From assembly GCA_034401795.1 (NCBI GenBank), contig CM067359.1, positions 141,105,278 through 141,169,277 on the forward strand: DNA of 64,000 nucleotides, written 5' to 3'. This document shows positions 58,190 through 64,000 of this stretch, piece after piece. Position 1 is the stretch's first letter. Every line of letters starts with the position of its first letter. The notes below the pieces were generated by a model that saw only the letters and a list, made by a program, of their open reading frames with translations, had not been told where the DNA came from and ran no database searches. This DNA comes from Chaetoderma sp. LZ-2023a (lineage: Eukaryota; Mollusca; Caudofoveata; Chaetodermatida; Chaetodermatidae). Position numbers and translations under genes: made by a program.

Positions 58190-58285
58190 GCGTATTAATA
58201 TGTTGAAACTAAGTTGACAAGAAACTGTTGCTGCCGTATGTAGCAACATCTTTTAGTCAAGTTAGTTTCAAAATATTCAACAGAA
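58190..58285. repeat. Solo palindromic core
   Basis: ATATGTTGAAACTAAGTTGA and CTGTTGCTGCC pair with GTAGCAACA and a TCAAGTTAGTTTCAAAATAT half. No MITE-1 arms and no CCCTTT ends are visible. Confidence 0.6.
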
Positions 58286-58374
58286 TAGTTATTAACTCAT
58301 ATAACGAGTTTTCGAAATCGAGATTTCCGGTTAAACGGATAAAAATCGTTATCTATGTTTATTAGCTGATGGTG

Positions 58375-58475
58375 GAATCGACGGGTGCGCCGATATGAAA
58401 TTCGATATTGGACCTGCGTCGTTGGCCAACGGACGCGCCGATATCAAATTCGATATTGCCACGTTGCACTAACAT
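58375..58475 (+). repeat. Two units of the 50-bp GCGCCGATATC satellite
   Basis: Contains GGTGCGCCGATATGAAATTC, GTCGTTGGCCAACGGACGCG and ATATCAAATTCGATATTG, the monomer of the 60365-60700 array. Confidence 0.8.
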
Positions 58476-58530
58476 ACGGTTCGGGGGAGTGGTGTGGGGG
58501 TGGGGAGAGGCACCGCTATATTAAGATTAA

Positions 58531-58734
58531 CCATTTCATCCATAAATTCCATGTATCTCAATCTCAAGGCAAACAAACGGGCAAATACTTGAAATAGTTT
58601 GAAATTAATATGACTGGAAGCCGTTGCTGCCTTAGGCAGCAACAGCTTCCAGGCATATTAATTTCAAAATATTCAACAGAATATGCTAAGAATCCTAAAG
58701 AATTTACATTTTCAGGAATTTGTCGTTGAAAGGG
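58531..58734. mobile_element. TTAA palindromic MITE with CCCTTT ends, copy 4
   Basis: TTAA at 58527-58530 and 58735-58738. Ends CCATTTCATCC and, read inward, CCCTTTCAACG. Core 58590-58680 with GTTGCTGCCTTAGGCAGCAA at its centre. 204 bp, against 205 bp for the copy at 747. Confidence 0.8.
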
Positions 58735-58929
58735 TTAATGAGACAGGCTGTCTGTCGGTCAGACAGTGGAAATATTTGGCCCGATAATCATGATTATGGG
58801 TAATTGGCTTAATAATGCTGCATGGCAGCACACTTGATGATAGAATTATATAAGCTAATCATCAAGCCATGTGGGTCTAACTAACCATAATATCCACTAC
58901 TAATGACTACACACACATACATAGAGGAT

Positions 58930-59081
58930 CTCACACGAGTTCCCATTTCATATCAAATTTATCACACGGGTTTAGTAAGATCTCATTTTGAATGAACTTT
59001 AGCGAGATTTAGCGAGCTCCAAATAAGATCTTACTAAACAAGTGTGTTTAAATTGGATACAAAATTACAACGAGTGTGAGA
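58930..59081. repeat. Palindromic element with CTCACACGAG ends
   Basis: CTCACACGAGTTCCCATTTC, TCACACGGGTTTAGTAAGATC and their inverted partners GATCTTACTAAACAAGTGTG and CGAGTGTGAG. The centre contains CTTTAGCGAGATTTAGCGAG. A relative lies at 59481-59597. Confidence 0.7.
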
Positions 59082-59480
59082 TTGTATTTATCGCATAAGC
59101 TATTATTTAGCATTTCCATGCCGTAATTTTCTTCCCACAATGCCTTATTTTCGTGTATGGCTGTAAGTTACAGTATGTAACGCTTCACTACTGAGAGTTA
59201 CGAACAACGCGCAACATAACATAATGACTACGCGACATCCTTTGATTTCAGAATTAGAATAATTATGGATTGATCGCTTGAATCTTCCGCGCGTTGCAAT
59301 GAAATTTATCACCAATTTTCTTGACTACTAGCACACTTCACGACATTGGGTAAATAACAAGAGAGTTACATACGCTATCGCTGCTAGGCAATGCGGGCTG
59401 CGGTGTTCACCTGGTAATTTATTGAGTACAACTTACGACCTTATTGCACCATAGTGGTATATAGAGAGGGTTGGAACGAA

Positions 59481-59597
59481 GTTCCATTTCTTATCACTAT
59501 TATCAACCGAGTCGAACATTATATAATTGCGCAAACTTTAGCGAGTACAATGTGATAATTTTTGATGAAGTTGATAATAGTGATATGAAATTGGACC
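59481..59597. repeat. Related palindrome with TTTAGCGAG centre
   Basis: AGTTCCATTTCTTATCACTA with TTATCAAC pairs with GTTGATAATAGTGATATGAA and TTGGACC. ACTTTAGCGAG in the loop is shared with the palindrome at 58930. Confidence 0.65.
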
Positions 59598-59659
59598 GAG
59601 TTTCAGATTCTATTTATCATATAAACCGATATTTTGACGAATTTTTCAATAAAGTCGAT

Positions 59660-60360
59660 TCCTGAAACCCATTTGGCCGCACGGTTTCTCGACTTGTGCT
59701 GTTCATTTTCGTGGCTGTGACACATCACTTGCTAAGAGTTCTAGTGACCAGTGCGCCCCAAGAATAATGACAAACAAAATCCCGTTATTTAGAACTTGAA
59801 ATTACTTTTAATCCAGATTTTGAAATGTCTGCGTCTATCACGAAAATTTACAAATGTATTTCATAACTAGGTAATATATATATATTTAAAAAACTTAAAT
59901 CAACGCCATAACGTATCTCGTCTTGTTTACATTTTCGCCGTCATCGTCGCTAGGAAGCGTGTGCAGTGCCATGGGGCATCTGGGATTATTACGCATTATC
60001 TAACCAGTGAAAGTATTTCTTACCCGTCTTCTTTGAATATTGGACAAGTGTGTCCATATCGAGAAATATTAAACGGGTTGAAACCCTTGTTTATATGATA
60101 AATACAATAGTGTCTATATACACTCATCAGAGGAAGGGCGTGGGAGATGATTTCTGCAAATAGTGAGACGCTTGATGTTGATGTGCGTTTGACAAGCTGA
60201 TCCGAGATAAAGAAATTTTTAAACAAGTGGAAAACGTTTCTGATCAGATGTGGAAATGATATGTGTATTACTACGCCAGCTATTGACAGCCAATGATACG
60301 GAGCATCGTCATGAAACAAAAATTAGTTTACTTTGATACTGTTTCATATCGGCCCAAACA
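59660..60360. other. Unassigned stretch
   Basis: Frames at 60020-60319 and nearby have no recognisable domain. An alternating TA run is at 59875-59884. Confidence 0.35.
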
Positions 60361-60364
60361 GTAA

Positions 60365-60700
60365 TTTCGATATTGCTCCCCTGCGCCGTTGGCCAACTGG
60401 TGCGCCGATATCGAATTCGATATTGGTTCCCTGTGCCGTTGGCCAACTGGTGCGCCGATATCGAATTCGATATTGGTTCCCTGTGCCGTTGGCCAACGGG
60501 CGCGCCGATATTAAATTCGATATGGTCCCCTGCGCCGTTGGCCAATGGGCGCGCCGATATCAAATTCGATATTGGTTCCCTGCGCCTTTTGCCAACGGGC
60601 ACATCGATATCAAATTAGACATTGGTTCCATGCGCCATTGGCCAACGGGCGCGCCGATATCAAATTCGTTATTGGACTTGCGCCGTTGGCCAACCATTCT
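60365..60700 (+). repeat. 50-bp satellite, about 6.7 units
   Basis: The unit contains TGCGCCGTTGGCCAAC, GGGCGCGCCGATATC and AATTCGATATTGGTTCC. It has three short perfect palindromes: GTTGGCCAAC, GGCGCGCC and ATCGAATTCGAT. Alanine/proline-rich frames across it in several phases are artefacts of the GC-rich half. Confidence 0.93.
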
Positions 60701-60779
60701 CCCGCCGGCAGAGTGTTAATCCTCCGTGACGTAGTAACCCCAGACAGATTTGATACTGAAATCTCTGACTTTGTAATTA

Positions 60780-61440
60780 AGAGCAAATGTTTACCCAGAA
60801 ATACATAAATTTTGACAGCTAATATATATGGGCTCAAAATGTTATATTTCCCAATGGAAATATGAATATTTTGGTAAATATAGGCTAGTGTTTAAAATTT
60901 AATTTGGAAATCTGAAAACTCTGGTCAGAAACATGGACATTTTGGATCCTTAATGCAGAACTCTTGACAGGAAACAAGAAAATTTGGACCTATAGTGCAA
61001 GAATACATGTATGTGTGAAAATGCAAAAATGTGTTTCTGAAATCTGTGAATTTGGGATTATGAGAATTTGGGATTATTACCCAGAAATATATAACCTTTG
61101 ATAGTTAGTATGCATATATCTAGGTTCAAAATGGTAAAAAGAATTTCAAATGAGTAGCAATGTGAAAATTTTAGCTGGAAATGTTAAGAAACATACAACA
61201 CTTTTGACAGGAAACAAGAAAATCTGGACTAAAAAGCAACTGCTTTGTTCAGTAACAAAAAATATGGATGCAAAATGCAAAAGTATGAGAATTTAGACTG
61301 GAAATTCAAATATTTCAATATGAAGAATTGATATCTAAGTTCCAAATATGAATATTTTAACAGAAAACATGAACATTTTAGGTAAAGAATGAAAGAATTT
61401 AGGCCCAAAAATGGAAAAGTTTGGTTATGAAATGATGACC
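60780..61440. repeat. AT-rich short-period degenerate repeats
   Basis: Phrases like ACAGGAAACAAGAAAATTTG (60967) and ACAGGAAACAAGAAAATCTG (61207), plus GGTAAAGAATGAAAGAATTT, recur. Similar to 24960-25450. No coding signal. Confidence 0.45.
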
Positions 61441-61536
61441 ACTAACCAATAATGTCAAATTCCTATTCAACAGGTTCAAAACCTATATGATTGACATGTT
61501 CACTGCGAAAATTCATCAACTAACAGAGCCCTTTAA

Positions 61537-61715
61537 TGGTCAAACCGGCAAAAACCACCCTCTGCAGTGGTATTGAGAATATTTTCAAGAATTTATCACT
61601 AGAATGCCTGGCTCGAGAACCGAGCCACGCATTCCAGGGATAAATTTTCAATTCTTGGCCTGCAAATGGACATTCAATAAGTGAAAATGACAATTTTCTT
61701 AACCAATCTTTAGCA
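61537..61715. mobile_element. TTAA palindromic element, family 2, copy at 61.5 kb
   Basis: TTAA at 61533-61536 and 61716-61719. Centre AATTTATCACTAGAATGCCT, GGCTCGAGAACCGAGCC and inverted CATTCCAGGGATAAATT. 179 bp. Confidence 0.75.
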
Positions 61716-61944
61716 TTAAAGGGTTAATTAAACAAATTCAACTGGCTCGCATCCGGGATGCGCACTGTACTGAAAATCCAGGCTGAAATGCACACGTCTA
61801 TTGTCAACATGATTGTGTTGTGGGAAAAACAGCCAGTCAAATGAGATGATAAGTGATAAATATACATGTATGATGTCTGTGGGGTATGATGTATTTTTCA
61901 TATAGCTGGTTTATTGGCTGAAGTATAAACAATATTACATTCTT

Positions 61945-62178
61945 AACCCTTAAATGTTTAGGATTTTTCAAGAAAATTTAAATCTGCTTATTGAAGTCCA
62001 TTTGCAAGGCAAAATTCTGAGGCTACTTTTGGGAATTTACCACTGTAATCACCGATTTCGGTTATCGACCCAGCCATCTCAGGGGTAAATTTCAAAAAAA
62101 TATTCTTATTTTGGCCGACAAATTTACATTGACACGCCTGTAGAAGCTGGTTTTGGCTGGCTTGGCCATTAAAAGGTT
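61945..62178. mobile_element. Family 2 palindromic element, decayed
   Basis: Left edge TTAACCCTTAAATGTTTAGG; centre TTTACCACTGTAATCACCGA, GGTTATCGACC and CATCTCAGGGGTAAAT; right edge GGCCATTAAAAGGTTAATG. A further partial relative follows at about 62300-62480. Confidence 0.6.
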
Positions 62179-62694
62179 AATGAACAGAAACCCAACTTTA
62201 TTTATATATCATATTATATATCACATACAGAGCCATCTTTAATTAAGATTCAGATCAACTACCACATATATCAGACTTAACAGTCAACATACGCAACCTT
62301 TAACCCTTTTAAGCTTTAATGGTCAAGATTTGTCAAGAAAATTTTGATGTGTGTTTAGTGAATGTCCATTTATAGGCCAAGAACAATGACACGTTCCAGT
62401 TAAACTAGCCTAAAAAACATTCACTGTGTAAGAAACTTGACATAAAGTTGACACTTTGTGATTTCAAGGGCTAAAGGATTAATGTTAGTCCACTGCATAC
62501 TTAGTTACATGGGTGTTGGAGAACACAACATTTATATGGAGTTGCTCTAGCATAGAAGCCCATACTGGCTATCTTGAAGCTAGCTTAATATCGTTGACAC
62601 TTTGTGGTTTCAAGAGCGGCCATCTTAAAAATTGGTTTCCGGATGATAACTCCGTTCGTTTTGAAACTTCAATCTCATTCCCCCAGGGTGTACG

Positions 62695-62805
62695 GAACAT
62701 TTTGTTGAATGTTTTAAGACAGTATAAAGTGGTGCTGATGGTCGGATGCTGCCCATGACAACAACAGCATCCAGTCAAACTAGTTCCAAAACATTGAAAC
62801 ATGTC
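62695..62805. repeat. Palindromic core, decayed
   Basis: TTTTGTTGAATGTTTTAAGA on the left; CAACAGCATCCAGTCAAACT and AGTTCCAAAACATTGAAACA on the right. It lies 60 bp before the Tc1-like element. Confidence 0.55.
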
Positions 62806-62865
62806 AGAGCCTAAACATATAGTTGACACTAAGTATAATTGGTAATATAGCTAACACTATATATA

Positions 62866-64000
62866 CACCTGTGCAAAAGTTAAGCACCAGCAAAAACAAT
62901 AGAACGTAGAAACATGATGGTACAACTAGGCTGCCATACTTTTTGTCCCCGCGTTAGCCGACATAATTCCAAGTACGAAATGCACATGCATGCATGACTT
63001 CACGCCGCTTGATGTCCGTGCGTGGCGGGAAACAGCACACGTGTTCAGTTATGTAAAAGTCCAGTTTGAGGTGTAGAACATTACATACAGATTTAGGCGA
63101 CAAGATTAGGAATTTTGTGTTCATGACCGTGGTTTATTTGTACAGAGAGAATTAGTTCTTGATTGTAAACCGCTATGGCAAGACGAAGGTTAAGTGATCG
63201 TGTGAAATGGCAAATCATAGGCATGCACACCACTTGTATGTCATGCAGAGAGATTGGCAGACAGCTGAACATTAACCATACTGTAATCAGTCGTTTGATT
63301 GCAAAACATGGGCAAACTAACGAGGTGAAGGACAGGCCTAGATCTGGAAGACCGAAGAAGACTACTGCCCGTGATGATCGAGCCCTAGTACGCCTTGTTA
63401 GGAGATCTCCATTCACCAACAGCAGAGTGCTCAGCCAGCAATGGGAAACGCGCAATAGAGTGCCAATGTCTACCGTCAAAAGGAGACTGTATGCTGCTGG
63501 CATGAAAGCTAGGAGACCTGTCAGACGTCCTCTCCTCACTGCACACCACAAAGAGGAGCGTCTGAGGTGGTGCAACGAAAGAAGACACTGGAACATGAGA
63601 TCCTGGAGACGGGTACACTGGTCCGATGAAAGTCGGTTCCTGCTTCATGCCACAGATGGTCGAACTCGTGTATGGAGGTCCAGACGCACGGCGTACGACC
63701 AACGTAACATCATGGAAGAAGTTCCATTTGGTGGAGGTTCCGTTATGATATGGGGGTGCATCTCATTTGATTGTAAGCTGGATCTGTTGACTGTACCTGG
63801 AACACTAAATGGACAAAGATATCAAGATTCCATACTGGATAGAGTTGTGGTCCCTCATTTTGTAAATCATGCACCTGGAACCCACCCTATATTCATGGAT
63901 GACAACGCCCGACCACATCGTGCTAGAGCTGGCATGAATACCTCCGCCAGAATGCCATCGAAACCCTACCATGGCCAGCAAGGAGCCCTGACATGAACCC
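62866..64000 (+). mobile_element. Tc1-like DNA transposon, 5' part (cut by window end)
   Basis: A TA dinucleotide precedes CACCTGTGCAAAAGTTAAGC, taken as the left terminal inverted repeat because Tc1/mariner elements insert at TA and ends of this style are usual. A roughly 300-bp leader separates it from the transposase. The right end is beyond base 64000, so the inverted partner cannot be checked. Confidence 0.7.
63175..63996 (+). pseudogene. Tc1-like transposase, frameshifted and incomplete
   Basis: 273 residues from ATG. Residues 5-50 form a helix-turn-helix (SCREIGRQLNINHTVISRLI); the GRPR-like RPRSGRPKK lies at 54-62, and a second DNA-binding half extends to about 120. The catalytic core has HWSDESRF (Asp151), GGGSVMIWGCIS (187-197) and FMDDNARPHRAR (Asp243), the usual first two acidic residues of a DD34E enzyme. 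At about 63930-63936 the frame slips. The correct continuation is readable one frame over as YLRQNAIETLPWPARSPDMN, so the third residue (Glu) would follow beyond the window edge. The enzyme would cut and rejoin its own element ends at TA sites. As read it is inactive, unless the slip is a sequencing error. Confidence 0.92.

Noticed and set aside
60333-60808. Frames of 81-128 codons over the 50-bp satellite
   Set aside because: Several frames on both strands stay open because of the GC-rich repeat unit; no protein family resemblance.
63093-63702. Minus-strand frames of 167 and 105 codons over the Tc1-like transposase
   Set aside because: Antisense shadows of the recognisable plus-strand transposase.

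Overview
The window is metazoan genomic DNA, most likely from a marine invertebrate, but the phylum cannot be fixed from the sequence alone. The evidence is the mix of non-LTR retrotransposon relics of several kinds, a Tc1-like transposase, a Ty3/gypsy-type gag remnant, more than twenty copies of one miniature inverted-repeat element, several palindromic TTAA-flanked elements, two satellites and very long tetranucleotide microsatellites. No host protein gene, rRNA or tRNA could be supported. Almost every long open frame is a shadow of low-complexity DNA or a transposon relic.

Layout. 1-9.4 kb: MITE pieces, a 896-bp TTAA-flanked element, a degenerate array, and a 508-bp (GTGC)n tract facing an inverted (GCAC)n tract. 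9.4-14.5 kb: a short LINE-E copy with a target-site duplication, one complete MITE-1, and LINE-A copy 1, which carries a second retrotransposon fragment (LINE-B) inside it. 14.86-18.05 kb: a 54-bp satellite of 59 monomers. 18-28 kb: MITEs, palindromes and AT-rich degenerate arrays, ending in an RT fragment (LINE-C). 28-34.3 kb: MITEs, a microsatellite complex that begins inside a MITE end, LINE-D with an internal deletion, and a 20-bp tandem repeat. 34.3-42.5 kb: MITE-1 copies and tetranucleotide tracts. 42.6-48 kb: LINE-E, the longest retrotransposon here (endonuclease, reverse transcriptase, RNase H), lying between inverted copies of another repeat. 48.2-52.4 kb: a ~205-bp tandem array split by a 2.47-kb element with an 8-bp target-site duplication. 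52.6-57.2 kb: LINE-A copy 2 between inverted MITE-1 arms, a gag remnant, a 309-bp tandem duplication and a perfect 186-bp palindrome. 57.2-64 kb: TTAA elements, a 50-bp satellite, palindromes and a Tc1-like transposase cut by the window edge.

The main theme is modularity. One ~95-bp palindromic core sits inside MITE-1, whose right arm carries repeated TGACGTCA motifs, and also inside short TTAA-flanked elements with CCCTTT ends. Diverged forms lie next to a third repeat. Nested insertions give a relative order of events: the TTAA element at 18.25 kb is younger than its MITE-1 host, LINE-B is younger than LINE-A, and the 49.5-52.0 kb element is younger than its tandem array.
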